Part shown: positions 40,658 through 53,215 of the stretch, in pieces
Layout: each line of letters starts with the position of its first letter
Numbering within the stretch: the first letter of the stretch is position 1
Origin: Arachis hypogaea
Lineage: Eukaryota > Streptophyta > Magnoliopsida > Fabales > Fabaceae
Length of the DNA stretch: 64,000 nucleotides
Direction of reading: 5' to 3'
Assembly (NCBI RefSeq): GCF_003086295.3
Contig: NC_092054.1
Coordinates: 53,613,353-53,677,352 of the forward strand
Made by a program: the position numbers and the translations under genes
The notes under the pieces: model-generated
Seen by the model: the letters and a program-made list of their open reading frames with translations, nothing else
The model's database searches: none
What the model was told of the DNA's origin: nothing

Positions 40658-42099
40658 TGACGTGGCAGAAATTGGCGAGTCAAGAATTGTTGTAAATATG
40701 CGTTGCAAGTATAGTTCTTAACCAACCAGAATTCTGCTTATCAATTTAGAAGGGTTGTCACAAAAATTAAAATTAAAATACTGGGAGTATGAATCCCAGG
40801 TCGTCTCCCAACGAGTTGCAGAAAGGTGTGCTATTTTATTAATCAGATATTTTCAGAAAGAGTTTGAGTTGAATAAACAGGAAATTAAATTGGGGAAATT
40901 AAGTAATTTAAATAAAAGCCTTGACTGGGAGTAGATTAGTTGGAAGCCCTATTCTTGTTGCAGTACTCTCAAGATTAATTGATAATTGAAGGTCGTTCTG
41001 TTTAGTTATCCCTTACTAAATAAGGGAAAGTCAAATAAGTTGGAATGATGTTTCTACTCACAAGTCCCAATCCTCTTACTTGGAAGGACTGGCGTTAGTG
41101 ACTAGAGAGCCATCCAACAGTAAACCCAATTACAATCTCTCTTTTGAGTATTCCACTCAAGGGTTCCTTTCAATCAACTCCCCATCAAGTTAGGGGACTA
41201 CTCGCTCATTGTGAATATAGAACACATAACATAGGAAAGGGAATTAAAGAAAGACATGATAAATAAACTCAAAGGAATCAATTAAAAATAAAAGTAACTC
41301 TTGTATTAATAAATTCTAAAATAATCCAATAGTAAAATTGAGTAAATTAAAGGACATGGAAGAGTAAAGCCAAGTAAAGAAAACGAACTAGAATGACGAA
41401 GTCTTGATGAGGTAATAACTCTTCTCTATATCCCAATGCAAAGAATAATAGAAAATAAAAATCCTAAGAACTATGAATGTGTAGAGAGAAAACCTAGAAG
41501 AGGAGTAAAACTAGATCTAAAAAACTAAAACTGTGTAGAATGAATGTTATTTTTGGTTTCTGCATGTCCTCTGGCCCTAGTCTGTTTTTCTGGGCCGAAA
41601 TCTGGGTCAAAACAGGGCCCAAAATCGCCCCCAGCGAATTCTGCAGATTATGCAGATCGTGCATGTCACGCGATCGCGTCATTCATGCGGACGCGTCATG
41701 CGGCGTTTTGCTTTACCACGCGGGCGTGTCATCCACGCCTCCGCGTCACTTGTGCTATTCCAATCCACGCGGTCGCGTGAGCCATGTGGCCGCGTCACTT
41801 CTCGCTGGTCATCTCTTTAATTTCTTGTGTTCCTTCCAGTTTTGCCAGCTTCCTTTCCAATCTCTAACTCATTCATGCCCTATAAAGCCTGAAACACTTA
41901 ATACACAGATCACGGCATTGAATGGAATAAAGGAGAATTAAAATACATAATTAAAAGTCTCTAGGAAGCAAGTTTTCAATCATGTAATAATTTTAGGAAG
42001 GAAATATAAATGCATGCTAATCATATGAATAAGTGGGTAAAGATCATGATAAAACCACACAATTAAACACATTACAAACCATAAAATAGTGGTTTATCA
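40658..42099 (-). repeat. 5' LTR of element D
   Basis: 1442 bp, plus-strand ends TGACGTGGCAG and GGTTTATCA. It is nearly identical to 30571-32063 except for point changes and one CpG-array unit. Confidence 0.9.
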
Positions 42100-42104
42100 G
42101 TGCC
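42100..42104. repeat. Target-site duplication GTGCC, right copy (element D)
   Basis: It follows the LTR end at 42099 and matches 30566-30570. Confidence 0.9.
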
Positions 42105-43245
42105 ACTTGGTGCAAACGCCAACAAACTGAATAGGCGTGGCACGCCAGCCAATAGGTGTGGCACGCCAGTTAACAATCCCAGAGGAAAACCTATGGAGCT
42201 TTACTATGGGCGTGGCACGCCAACTATAAATTCCAGAGAAGCATTCTTGGAGCTTTACTATGTGCGTGGCACGCTAAGGCCAGGCGTGGCATGCCAACTA
42301 TACATTCCAGAGAGCACTCTTGAAGACCCACAAGGGGCGAGGAACGCCAGGCTGGGCATGGCACACCAACCCCATCATCTACAAGGGGCGTGACATGCCA
42401 GATTGAGTGCGTGGCATGCCCATTCAAATAAACAGAGGGGAGTGGAAGGTTCACCATCATGGGTGTGCCACTTGATGTTTGAGGCATGGCACGCCAACTT
42501 TGTTCATATTCTGGGCGTGCAACTTGAGTTCTAGGTGTGGCACGCCAATCTAAAAGAGCTTAACACCATAATGGGCGTGCCACTTGAGATCGAAGGCGTG
42601 GCACGCCAGTTCATTGGTCTAAAGAGGAAGAATGCAACCCCAACAAGGGTGTGCCACTTGAGATCGAAGGCGTGGCACGCCAGCACAAGCCTCCAAGGAA
42701 GAAGATCAATGAGCATGCCACTTTGGATTTTAGGCATGGCACGCCAAGGCAACATGACCAGGGACATGCCACTTGATGACTAGGGCATGGCATGCCAAAC
42801 TTGCTCGCACCAGGGGCGTGCCACTTAAATACTGGGCGTGGCACGCCAGTTCACTGGACCAGAGAAGGTTGATCTTGCATTACTAAGGGCGTGGCACGCC
42901 ACTGCTGGGCGTGACACGCCAAGTATATTTTCCAGAGAAGACAATGAAGGCCTTATTGAGGGCGTGGCACGCCACTGCTCGACGTGGTACGCCAAGTATA
43001 TTTCCCAGAGAAGAAGGCTGAAGAGTCCATTGAGGGCATGGCACACCAGTTCTGGGCGTGCCACGCTAGTTCAAGAATCCAGAGAGGAAGAAGGGAGAAG
43101 TCACAATAGGCGTGCCACTTGAGCTCGAAGGCGTGGCATGCCAGGCTAGCTAAACAAAGGAGGCGTGCCACTTAGGAGCCAGGCGTGGCACGCCAAGCCA
43201 AGCTGAGGAGCTGGGTGTGGCACGCTGCTCACACGCCAAGCACAT
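42105..43245 (+). repeat. GGCGTGGCACGCC array in the element C 3' LTR
   Basis: Same word set and order as 9272-10411, with small deletions and differing CpG decay states between the two LTRs. Confidence 0.85.
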
Positions 43246-43331
43246 GGTGCATTTTAATGAGTTTTCCTTTTATTTTTAATTGTAATTTTCTTTTTCTTTT
43301 TGTAATTTTCATTTTCTAGCTATAGGAGTAG

Positions 43332-43339
43332 TATAAATT
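43332..43339 (+). promoter_or_regulatory. TATA box of the element C 3' LTR
   Basis: TATAAATT, one change from the 5' LTR copy at 10497-10504. Confidence 0.55.
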
Positions 43340-44316
43340 CCCCCTGAGAATACTAAGAAAAAGTTTTTGATCAGTTGGTTAGTGGGTTTTGCTAGTAGTG
43401 GTTTTTACTTCACTTCATCTTCTTCTATCTCTTGTACTTTTCTCTAACTTATGGGTAGCTAAACTCCCTCTCATTGGGAGAGGGAGATCTGTTGTACTTG
43501 ATGGATTAATGATAGTGAATTTCTTCTTCTCTTCATCTTCTCCTTGATTTGATAGAAGGAATTTTGTTTCTCAAGTCTAGTGTTCAATCATCTTGGAAAA
43601 GAGGTTGAACGCAATTTGGGTTTCATGGGAACCTTGAAAAAGGAAACATGAAACTATGCTTGAAATCCCTTATCACACTTGAGTAGATCTGGGTTTTGGC
43701 ATTGGATCTGGTGACATGAAATCCACCGATTATTTGGATCTAGAGGATGTGTGGTATAATCAGGGACCAAACTTATCTCTCTTCATGAGCAATTAGACCA
43801 AGGAATTGGTTGATTATCAAGATTTGAGAGATTGAATCACCAAGGAATTGTGGTTCAATCAATCATGATTGCCAAGAGGTCAATGAGTTGTATGATTGAA
43901 GATGAGATGATCTAGATTTGACACAAAGAGAGCAACATCTCCTAATCCCAATGAATTTCCCCTATTCTTATCTTCCCTATTCTTTATAGCTTTCTTTAAT
44001 TTCTGCCATCACCCATTCCCCATTTACAATTCAGTCATTTATGTTCTAGTACTTTACATTCTTGTCATTTACTTTTCTATACTTTATAGCTTTCTTTTAT
44101 CTTTAAGTCATTTACATTTCTGTTATTTCGAATTCTGCACTCAACAAATCTTATTAGTCATCTTGACTAATTCACCCATTATTTAAAGTTGCTCAATCTA
44201 TCAATTTCTGCGGGATTCGACCTCGCTCTACTGTGAGTTTTTACTTGGCGATACTTTGGTATACTTGCCAAAGACGGATCTATTATATTTTGATATAGTG
44301 TAAATCCGGTCCATGA

Positions 44317-44985
44317 AAATACAATGGTGACACGAAAAATAGTGTAAAAGTTGGTAGAATATGTAAATCTAATGACTTAAATACTAAACTAATGACTAGT
44401 AAGGGTAAAACAGTCTTTTAGTGCTAAAATCTACTTCTGGGCTCACTTGGTGAGTGTTTGGACTAAGCTTTGATGCGATCCATGTGCTATGAGGCTTCTA
44501 AGGTGTTTAACACTGGCTAGGTGGTTCTCTCTAGGCGTTTGAACACTGGTGTCTTCTACTTGGGCTCTGGACACCTGAATGGGGTTAGGAGGCTGGTGTC
44601 GGACGCTAGTTTTGGGCTTTCTAATCTGAAGCAAAGTATGGACTATTATACATTGCTGGAAAGCTATGGAAGTCATATTTTCAAAGCCGTTAAGAACGCT
44701 CCATTTGGACTTCTATAGCTCCAGAAAAGTTCTTTCGAGTGCAAGGAGGTCAAATCCGGACAGCATCTGCAGTGCTTTCTTTGTTTCTGAATCAGACTTT
44801 TGCTCCAACTCCTCAATTTCAGCCAGAAAATACCTGAAATTGCATAAAAACACAAAAACTCAAAGTAGAATAAAAAAATGTGAATTTAACACTAAAACCT
44901 ATGAAAACTTAATAAAAACTAAACAAAATATGCTAAAAACCAAATGAAAATGATGCCAAAAAGCGTATAAAATATCCGCTCATCA
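44317..44985 (-). repeat. F1: FIDEL-like LTR, 5' portion in element orientation
   Basis: On the minus strand it starts TGATGAGCGGATATTTTATA at 44985 and runs left until element C interrupts at 44316. It matches the start of the complete LTR at 46218-47744. The rest of this LTR should lie left of C and is not seen in the window. Confidence 0.75.
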
Positions 44986-45541
44986 CAACACCAAACTTAA
45001 ACTGTTGCTTGTCCCCAAGCAATTAAAAACACAGTAGGATAAAAAAGAAGAGTAAGATACAATAAATCTCAGAGTTTTCAATGAAGCTCAGTTTCAATTA
45101 GATGAGCGGGACTTAGTAGCTTTTTGCTTCTGAATAGTCTTGGCATCTGACTATCCATTGAAACTCAGAATGGTTGGCATCTTTAGGAACTTAGAAACCA
45201 GATGATATTATTGATTCTCCTAGTTTATTTCTTTTTGATTCTTGAATATAGCTTTCAGATTCTTAGCCGTGACCTTAAGCACTTTGTTTTCCAGTATTAC
45301 CACCGGATACATAAATGCCACAGATACTTTAAATGGGTGAACCCTCTCGAATTGTGATTCAGCTTTGCTAGAATCCCCAGATAGAGGTGTCTAGAGTTCT
45401 TAAGCACACTCTTTTTGCTTTGGACCACGACCTTAACCACTCAGTCTCAAGGTTTTTACTTGACACCTTCACCCCACAAGCACATGGTTAGGGACAACTT
45501 GGTTGAGCCACTTAGGCCAGGATTTTATTCCTTTAGGCCCT
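44986..45541 (-). mobile_element. F1: 3' interior of a FIDEL-like element
   Basis: It starts at the polypurine tract (minus strand TTTAAGTTTGGTGTTG, 45001-44986). It matches 47745-48296 of element G closely (CAAGCAACAGTTTAAG; TAGCTTTTTGCTTCTGAATA on the plus strand). A plus-strand Athila LTR is inserted at 45542. No ORF is seen. Confidence 0.7.
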
Positions 45542-46217
45542 TGATAAACCCAATTTTGTGGTTTATTTTGTACTTAATTTAGTGGGTTTTATAAAATTTT
45601 CTCACATTTATTCAATGAAATAGCATGGTTTTATAATTCTCCCTAAATTTGTGCTTAAGTGTGAAAACATGCTTTTTAGGCCTTAAAATAGCTAAATTTA
45701 ATTCACTTTAATTCCATTCAATGCCTTGATATGTTTGTTGAGTGATTTCAGATTCATAAGGCAAGTATTGGATGGAAGAAGTGAAGAGAAAAAGCATGCA
45801 AAGTGGAGAATTCATGAAGAAATGAGCATTTGGAGTATTCAGAGCGACGCGCATGCGTGACAGACACGCACGTGTGAAGAGGTGCATCGTCCAGGCGACG
45901 CGTACGCATGACATGAAAAAGCTAGACGACGCGTACGCGTGACCCATGCGTAAGCGTCACAATCAGCATGTGACCTCATTTAAGCGAAAATAATGGGGGC
46001 GATTTCTGAGCTGCCTAGGCCCAAATCCAACTCATTTTTGAAGCTATTTGATGCAGAACTCAAGATGGGCCAAAGGAGGAGCAATTAGATTAGATTAGGA
46101 CCATGCTTTATGTAGTTTCTAGAGAGAGAAGCTCCTTTTTCTCTCTAGAATTAGGTTAAGATTGGGTTAATTTCTCTTAGATCTAGGTTTAATTTCTTGT
46201 TTCTATCTTGTTCTTAG
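45542..46217 (+). repeat. Athila-like LTR fragment, plus strand
   Basis: It starts TGATAAACCCAATTTTGTGG, is similar to the E LTR start (TGATAAATCCCAATCTTGTG on the minus strand), and is cut at 46217 by the FIDEL-like LTR of element G. It carries a CpG array at 45841-45961 (GACGCGTACGCGTGACC). Confidence 0.75.
45841..45961 (+). repeat. CpG palindromic array in the Athila LTR fragment
   Basis: Includes the perfect 12-base palindrome ACGCGTACGCGT and relatives with C-to-T decay. Confidence 0.8.
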
Positions 46218-47744
46218 TGCACGAATCCCTACACCTTTGTACAGTTGTTCCAGCAAGTGCACTGGGTCGTCCAAGTAATACCTGAGCGAGTCAGGGTCAA
46301 TCCCACGAGGATTGTGGTTTGAAGCAAGCTATGGTTATCTTGCAAGTCTTAGCCAGGTGAATCAAGAAGTTGGGGAAACTATTCTTAATTTGTATTTGTT
46401 AATTGGAATGGAATCAGTAATAGGAATATGGTCAAGGATTGGAGTTTCTTTGATTTTCTGAATTAACTCTGGCATTACTGTCTTCTTTGCTTGTGAATGA
46501 TTTCTTCAATGGTAGGCTGTATGTGATCAATGCCTTTATTGAGAGGTCGTCAATACTCCTCCAGATCTGAACCCCAGGGTTTGTGTGGATCCATTCTGAT
46601 TGAGGGTGAAGCTCGTACAGTCCATTCTCTTTAATGATCCTACTCAAAGCACCACAGAAAAGGTCGAATCTTTCGGATCAGAGAATGTTGTTTCTTTGGG
46701 TTCTAGCCTCTACCACATAGACCCTAATCTCCCCGAAAATTGGCTGAACTGGTGTCTCAAGAAGTCCCCAACAAAGTCGTGGATTAGCCGTCTGAGAGAT
46801 GTATAATCAAGCTGGCAGTTCAATGCTTTCCACTAAAGTACTCACACGAACTCAAGTAGACACAAGTTTTTGTCAGGCATGTTTATCTTAGTATGATGAA
46901 CAGAGCTGATTGTCACTGATCATCCTATTCACCATGTTGAAGAACGAGTATGCATCTTAAAAATAAATCAAACACAGATCGAAGAAGAAACAGTAATACT
47001 TTTATTAATTCATAAGACTCAGCAAGGCTTCTCCCCTCAACCTAGGAGGTTTAGAAACTCATACTGGAAAGAAATACAATGATAAAATTTGAATATGGTG
47101 TGCAGAAGTCCATATGATTATGTCAAAAACTTCTTAAATACTAAACTAACGACTAGTAAGGGTAAAATAGTCTTTTAAGTGCTAAAATCCACTTTTGGGG
47201 CCAACTTGGTGAGTGTTTGGGCTTAGCATTGATGAGATCCACGTGCTAGGAGGCCTCTAGGGTGTTGAACGTTGGCTAGGGGGTCTTCTTTGGGCTTTTG
47301 GACGCTGGGCTTTGCTCCTTGGGCGCTAGACACCAAAAAGGGGGCAAGAGGCGGGCGTTGGATGCCAGTTTTAGGCCTTCTATTATGATAAAAAGTATGT
47401 ACTATTATACATTTCTGGAAAGCTCTGAAAGTTAGCTTTCCATAGCTTTTGAGAAATCTCTATTTTGACTTCTGTAGCTCTAAAAAAGCTCTTCTGAGTG
47501 CAAGGAGGTCAGATCCGGACAGCATCTGCAGTGCTTTCTTTGTTTCTGAATCAGACTTTTGCTCCAGCTCCTCAATTTCAGCCAGAAAATACCTGAAATT
47601 GCGTAAAAACAAAAAAACTCAAAGTAGAATCCAAATATGTGAATTTAACACTAAAACCTATAAAAACTTAATGAAAACTAAACAAAATATGCTAAAAACC
47701 ATATGAAAATGATGCCAAAAAGCATATAAAATATTCGCTCATCA
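46218..47744 (-). repeat. 3' LTR of element G (FIDEL-like, complete)
   Basis: Plus-strand ends are TGCACGAATCCC and TTCGCTCATCA; 1527 bp. It contains degenerate GGGCGTTGGATGCC-type words at about 47270-47370. It shares its first about 670 bases with F1. Confidence 0.75.
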
Positions 47745-47760
47745 TAACGCCAAACTTAAA
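47745..47760 (-). promoter_or_regulatory. Polypurine tract of element G
   Basis: The minus strand reads AGTTTAAGTTTGGCGTTA, directly before TGATGAGCG. Confidence 0.6.
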
Positions 47761-48904
47761 CTGTTGCTTGTCCCCAAGAAATTAAAAACATAGTAGGATA
47801 AAAAAGAAGAGTAAGATACAATAAATCTCAAAGTTTTCAATGAAGCTCAGTTTCAATTAGATGAGCGGGACTTAGTAGCTTTTTGCTTCTGAATAGTTTT
47901 GGCATCTCACTATCCATTGAAACTCAGAATGGTTGGCATCTTTAGGAACTTAGAAACCAGATGATATTATTGATTCTCCTAGTTCATTTCTTTTTTATTC
48001 TTGAATATAGCTTTCAGAGTCTTAGCCGAGACCCTAAGCACTTTGTTTTCCAGTATTACCATCGGATACATAAATGCCACAAAAACTTTACCTGGGTGAA
48101 CCCTTTCAGATTGTGATTCAGCTTCGCTAGAATTCCCACATAGAGGCATCCAGTGTTCTTAAGCACACTCTTTTTGCTTTGGATCATGACTTTAACCGCT
48201 CAGTCTCAAGCTTTTTACTTGAAACCTTCACGCCACAAGCACATGGTTAGGGACAGCTTAGTTGAGCCGCTTAGGCCAGGATTTTGTTTCCTTGAGGCCC
48301 TCCTAACCACTGATGCTAAAAGCCTTGGATCCTTTTACCTTTGCTTTTTGGTTTAAAGGGTTACTACTTTTTGCTCTTGCCTTTTGGTTTAAAGAGCTAA
48401 TGGCTTTTTCTTTCTTTTTCTATTTTCTTTTCTTTTTTGCCATTTTTTTCGAAGCTTTTTTTTTCTTTTGCTGCTTTTTCTTGCTTCAAGAATCAAATTT
48501 TGGATTTTTCAGATCATCAATAATACTTTTTCTTTTTCTTCATTCTTTCAAGAGCCAGCATCATAAAATTCTAACTTCAAATATGCACTGTTTATTCATG
48601 CATTTAGAAACTAAAGCAATGCGACCACATCAAAATAATTGATTATTCTTTATTGTAGAACTCAAAAATTTATGCATCTTTAATTCTTCTAAAAAAATCT
48701 ACTATTTTATTCATGTTTAATGATGATAACAGGAATAATTTATATCTAATTGGAAAAATAAAAACTAATTAATTACTACTAATGCTTATGTAATCCTAAA
48801 AATTAAAAGACGTAAACTAAAAAGTAAAAACTTAAATACTACTAGTGATCATGAACCTAAATGTGAGACATAGGAATTAGAATAACAGAAATATGAGAAA
48901 CAAG
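47761..48904 (-). other. 3' interior spacer of element G
   Basis: It matches F1 up to about 48296. Beyond that it is T-rich on the plus strand (48330-48550, TTTTGCTTTTGG repeats), then AT-rich. No gene is supported. Confidence 0.5.
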
Positions 48905-49390
48905 AATTAGAATAGCCATAGAGTTGAAATGCAACAACCTTCAGCTTGAGGGGTGCTGGGATCTTCAACTTGAGGGACGCTGGGCTCTTCATTTTGAAGG
49001 GCTCTGGACTCTTCAAGTTAAGGGATGCTGGGCTCTTCAAGGGAGAGCTTCTGGCGCTTCAACTCCTCTATCTCACGCCCTTGCTTCTCTTGCTCCTTGA
49101 TCAGTTTACAAATCATGCTAGTCTGATCTTTCTACTCCTCTCTGAGCTGATCTAAAGTGCTCTGCAAGTGTATTACAGACACCTTCAGCTGGTCCCAATA
49201 CTCCATTGGGGGGATCTCTTAGGGAGGCTCAGGTGCCTTTCTTTTGGGTTGATCCTCTTGTATCCTGGTGCTCGCCATCACCTGCTTGGTGATTGGGCCT
49301 TCCACTAAAATGAAATTGTCTACCTGGATCAGAACCTTAGCCTCTTGGCATAGGCAAAATATGAGATTTGGATAAGCCAGGTGAAAATTG
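48905..49390 (-). pseudogene. 3' extra ORF of element G, C-terminal part
   Basis: The minus-strand frame enters at NFHLAYPNLIFCLCQEAKVL, continues ILVEGPITKQVMASTRIQ, and after a stop (about 49219) runs MEYWDQLKVSVIHLQSTLDQ, SMICKLIKEQEKQGREIEEL (coiled coil), then a repetitive acidic/Pro tail with five or more units of the type SLKLKIP/QVEDPSTPQ. Stops break it. The LAYPN..F/CLC block is the usual end of the plant transposon protein domain in this gene family. Its N-terminal part is at 57822-58335, on the far side of element E. Confidence 0.65.
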
Positions 49391-50984
49391 GTGTGATGGT
49401 ATAGAATTTCACAAAATTAATTCTCGTTACAAGTATAGTTCAACACCAACAAACAATCCTCCCAATCAAAAATTTTGGTTGTCACAAGTACAAGCCCCAC
49501 CAATGAAAATTAACCGAAGTATTTGAACTCTGGGTCGTCTCACAAGGAATTGCAATGAAATGAATGATTATTCGCTATGAAGATGCAAGGGGTTTGATTT
49601 GATAATTGGCAAGAAAATAAATGACAAGAAAGTAAATGATAAGAACTTAATAAAATAAAGGAAAAGAACTCTTGGCTAGACATAGGTAATTGAGATCACC
49701 ATCCTTGTCTACAAACCAAATGTTGATAATTATGAGAGGCCAACCTATTAAGTCTACCTCCAAAAGCCTTAAGTACGTAATATCTACTCCTAAGCTTGAG
49801 GTACGTCAAATAGGCTTGATCACATCAACCCATAAGTCCCAACCTATCTACTAATTAGATTAGTAGTGGTTTAGTATCAATGGATATCAAATTGATCACC
49901 AAGGGTTCTCAAATTATCAATTCAATGAGACCCAATGACTCAAGGTCACTCAATTCCCTTAGCCTAGGCCAAGAGTCAAGAAAACTACTCAAAAACTAGA
50001 GGAAACATTTTATCAAACACCTAGAATGCAAGAAAAATAAACATCACCAAATGCAAGAATTGAAGGAAACCCATAACTAGCATAAGCAAGAAATCAATAA
50101 TAGCAATCAAGATCAACATAAAAGAAATATGGAAACATAAAATTTCATTAGAGAAAATCAAGATCTAACAATTGTTCATAAACATAAAAGAGAGCAAAAT
50201 AAGAAACTAATAAGAGAAACTAAGAAGATTAAGACAATGGAACACTAAAATATAAAGAGAATTGAAATCAAAACAAGAATTGAAAGATGAATTTGAGAGA
50301 TTAACATAAACTACCCTAAATTCTAGAGAGAAGGGAGAGCTTCCCTCTCTAGAATTCTAACCTAAAACATGGTGAAAACTAAACTATGACTACTTGGTTC
50401 ATTCCACCTTCAATCCTTGGGTCAATAGCATCAGAAATGAGTTGGATTGGGCCCAAAATGAGCTAGAAATCGCCCCCAACGAGTTGCTTAAAGTGGACCC
50501 ACATTACTCCATCGGTGCGCATGCGTATAGTGCGCATGAATGCCTTAAACACGATGCAACTATGGCAAATTTTATATCATTTTGAAGCCCTAGATGTTAG
50601 CTTTCTAACACAACTAGAACTGCCTCATTTGGACATCTATAGCTCAAGTTATGGTCGATTGAGTGCGAAGAGGTCAGGCTTGACATCTTTGCGGTTCCTT
50701 CATTTCTTCATGAGTTCTCCCACTTTGCATGCTTTTCTCCTCACTTCTTCCATCCTATACTTGCCTTATGAACCTAAAATCACTCAACAAACACATCAAG
50801 GCATCGAATAGAACTAAGGTGAGTTAAAATCACCAATTTAAGGGCCTAAAAAGCATGTTTTCACATTTAAGCACAAATCAAGGGAGAATTGCAAAACCAT
50901 GCTATTTCATTAAATAAATATGAGAAAAGGTGATAAAATCCCCCAAATTAAGCACAAGATAAACCGTAAAATTGGGATTTATCA
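49391..50984 (-). repeat. 3' LTR of element E (end truncated)
   Basis: It matches 55850-57436. On the minus strand it starts TGATAAATCCCAATTTTACG at 50984. The terminal ...AATTCGTCGATCA is missing at 49391. Confidence 0.85.
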
Positions 50985-51002
50985 AATTTCCCCACACTTA
51001 AA
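50985..51002 (-). promoter_or_regulatory. 3' polypurine tract, element E
   Basis: The minus strand reads TTTAAGTGTGGGGAAATT before the LTR. The GAGGT seen elsewhere is GAAATT here. Confidence 0.75.
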
Positions 51003-52513
51003 CTAAGCATGTCCTCATGCTAAGAATAAAGAAGGACAAGAAAAAGGGTATGAACATTTATTCAATGCAAATAAACTATATGCACCTATCTATATGAATG
51101 CAACTAACTGCAAAATGATTCTACCTACTTGGTTAAAAGTAAATCAATTTCCCAGAACATTATATGAATAAGTGGGGCTAAGATCATATGACGATTCATA
51201 AATCTTACCAATTCAAATATCAAAATGAAGTTCAAATAGACTTGCAAGAAAAAAGCTCATGAAAGCCGGGAACAAGGAATTGAGCATCGAACCCTCATCG
51301 GAAGTGTATCCGCTCTAGTCGCTCAAGTGTATAGGGTCAATCACTCAATTCTCTTCTACTCATGCTTTCAAAGATTTATTTTTCATCTAACAATCAACAA
51401 TAATTCAATGCATGCATACATTCATCATGAGGACTTATTCATAGGTTGTAATGGGGCTAGGGTAAAGGTAAGGATGCATATGGTCAAGTGAGCTTGAAAT
51501 TTGTATCTTTGATTAACCTAAGCTCTCACTAAACACATATAACAACCTATACAATTCTAATACACAACCTAGCTACCCATGATTCCCACTTTTTTTCCCA
51601 CATACTCATGCATTCTTTTTAATTCACCACACATATGCATTGATTTTTATTGAACTTTACCTTGGGGAATTTTTGTCCCCTTTTTATTTCTTTTTCTCTT
51701 TTTTTTCTTATATATATATATATATATATGTTTTTTTTCTTTTTCTTTATCATTTTTTTTCAAAGTATATACAAACATATCAATGTATATGGTTTTACAT
51801 ATAGTGCATGAATATGTACCCAATTCCCAATATTCTCAATAAAAGTACAAAGCACACTTTTACCTAAACCAATATTCCCAAGTTTCCCATTCCCAAATGA
51901 TACACACCCTCACTAGCTTAAGCTAATCAAAGATCCAAATTACGGGCATTTATTGTTTTTCACTTAGAGGTAGTGATGTGATAAGATTAAGAACAAAAGG
52001 GATTAAATAGGCTCAAATTTGGCTAACAGTGGTTGATGAAAGGTAGGCTATTTGGGTAAGTGAGCTAACTGAAATGATGGCCTCAATCATATAAATGCAT
52101 GTATACATGGAATAATGGACATAAAGAATCAAACAAATCAAGGATTACAATTGTAGAAAGAGAATAATGCACACAAGAATGGAAATAAGTGGTTATAAGA
52201 TGTAACCACACAATTTGGCTCAAAATTCACATGCTTGTGTTCTTAGCTCAAAAATCATGTTCTAAAATACATTCTTCAAGCAAGTTTGTCACAAAATTTT
52301 TTTTTCAAATTGGTAGAGTGCCCTAAAAACAATTTTTCTTGGAAAAAAAATCATCACCCTAACCAAGTAGTCCTAACATAAAAAGAAGTGGTAAAATACG
52401 TACAATTTCTAACTAGCATGCAACCTATCATGCAATGCAACAACTAACTAACAAAGAAAATCAAGAATTGGTGTTGAAAAAGAAAATTGTTACCCATGGA
52501 GATCGGTCGGACG
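51003..52513 (-). other. AT-rich 3' interior of element E
   Basis: Non-coding and homologous to that of A. It has a (TA)n run near 51710-51730 and T-rich stretches. No gene is seen. Confidence 0.6.
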
Positions 52514-52530
52514 ACCTCCCCACACTTAAA
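52514..52530 (-). promoter_or_regulatory. Internal polypurine-tract copy (element E)
   Basis: The minus strand reads TTTAAGTGTGGGGAGGT, identical to A's tracts and better kept than E's own 3' tract, about 1.53 kb upstream of it. Confidence 0.65.
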
Positions 52531-52672
52531 AATTTACACCGTCCTTGGTGCATGCAAAGAAGAGCAAGGTGGACGGGTTGCTACAATTGATGAGCTCCTC
52601 CAAAAGGTTGTGCGGAAGGACTTGTTTGTTGCCCCATTTAGAAGCTTTTTCTTTTCCTCTTTCGGTGGCCAA
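52531..52672 (-). pseudogene. Collapsed extra-ORF remnant (element E)
   Basis: On the minus strand, CTTTCCTTTTAG (ending 52674) is followed one base later by TTGGCCACCGAAAG, where D has ATGGCCACC. The start codon is lost but the acceptor-like site stays. The other end has ACCAAGGACGGTGTAA, matching the end of D's extra ORF. The middle is deleted. No protein is expected. Confidence 0.55.
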
Positions 52673-53215
52673 CCTAAAAGGAAAGAAAAAGAAAGAAAAT
52701 TAAGCCTACAACAAAGATATCAAAGCAAATAGAACATAGGCGAGGGCTAATGCCAAATAAGAGTTAGGTTCTCACTACATGGTAGCTACAACATGTGAGT
52801 GAGAAAAAAATATAAGCTAAGGCATATTAACTAACACTTGATGCAAGAGTAAAGTCAAACCATGAAGAGCATGTTGAGCATCAAGTCAAAATAAGAAGAA
52901 GTGGGTCACAAAAAACAATATGAGTTCATATCAATGCACAAGGGACACAAGAGTCATAAAAGATGAAACATTGATTTAAAAGTTTCATCACCCATCAATA
53001 TCAAACAAGTCATGAAGCACCAAAATAATGCAAGAAATTCTCAACAATTGAGTAAGAGAATTCAACACCATTATTAAAATAAGAAACTCGAAAAAAATAA
53101 AGTAAAAACAGGCTATAAAAACAAAATGAAAATACAAAGAATAGAAGTATGCGAATGCAATGGACAAAAGAAAATGGAAGATGAGAAAAAAAACTTTTTT
53201 TTTCTATTTTTTTTT
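52673..53215 (-). other. Spacer of element E
   Basis: Pyrimidine-rich on the minus strand, between CpG array and acceptor-like site. No gene is seen. Confidence 0.5.

Larger units (their letters stand above)
30571..42099 (-). mobile_element. Element D: complete Athila-lineage retrotransposon, coding decayed
   Basis: It has two LTRs (30571-32063 and 40658-42099), a perfect tRNA-Asp primer site, gag, part of protease, reverse transcriptase, RNase H, integrase, twin hairpin, CpG spacer, extra ORF, internal and 3' polypurine tracts. A 5-base GTGCC duplication flanks it. The LTRs are close (about nine differences in the first 470 aligned bases by eye), so insertion is fairly recent. The ORFs nevertheless carry frameshifts, stops and a gag-protease deletion. 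Confidence 0.9.
9102..44316 (+). mobile_element. Element C: old Athila-lineage element with GGCGTGGCACGCC-array LTRs, heavily interrupted
   Basis: It has two matching LTRs (9102-11486, and 30409-30570 joined to 42105-44316), a tRNA-Asp-like primer site, gag, protease, reverse transcriptase, part of RNase H, the end of integrase and a 3' extra ORF. Insertions inside it are a CACTA fragment, the X composite and element D. The 5' LTR is truncated at its left edge against the Tat-like LTR. The right end (CCATGA, 44316) abuts the middle of a FIDEL-like LTR, so C probably landed in that LTR. Confidence 0.8.
42105..44316 (+). repeat. 3' LTR of element C, right segment
   Basis: It continues the LTR after D: ACTTGGTGCAAACGCC to ...CCGGTCCATGA. 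It keeps the palindromic word array (42105-43245), the TATA box (43332-43339) and the terminal ATTCGACCTC block. The terminal CCATCA of the 5' LTR is CCATGA here. Confidence 0.85.

Noticed and set aside
48153..48642. Hydrophobic open frames with FFF/LLF runs in the G interior
   Set aside because: They come from a T-rich low-complexity stretch in non-coding sequence, opposite to the element's strand.
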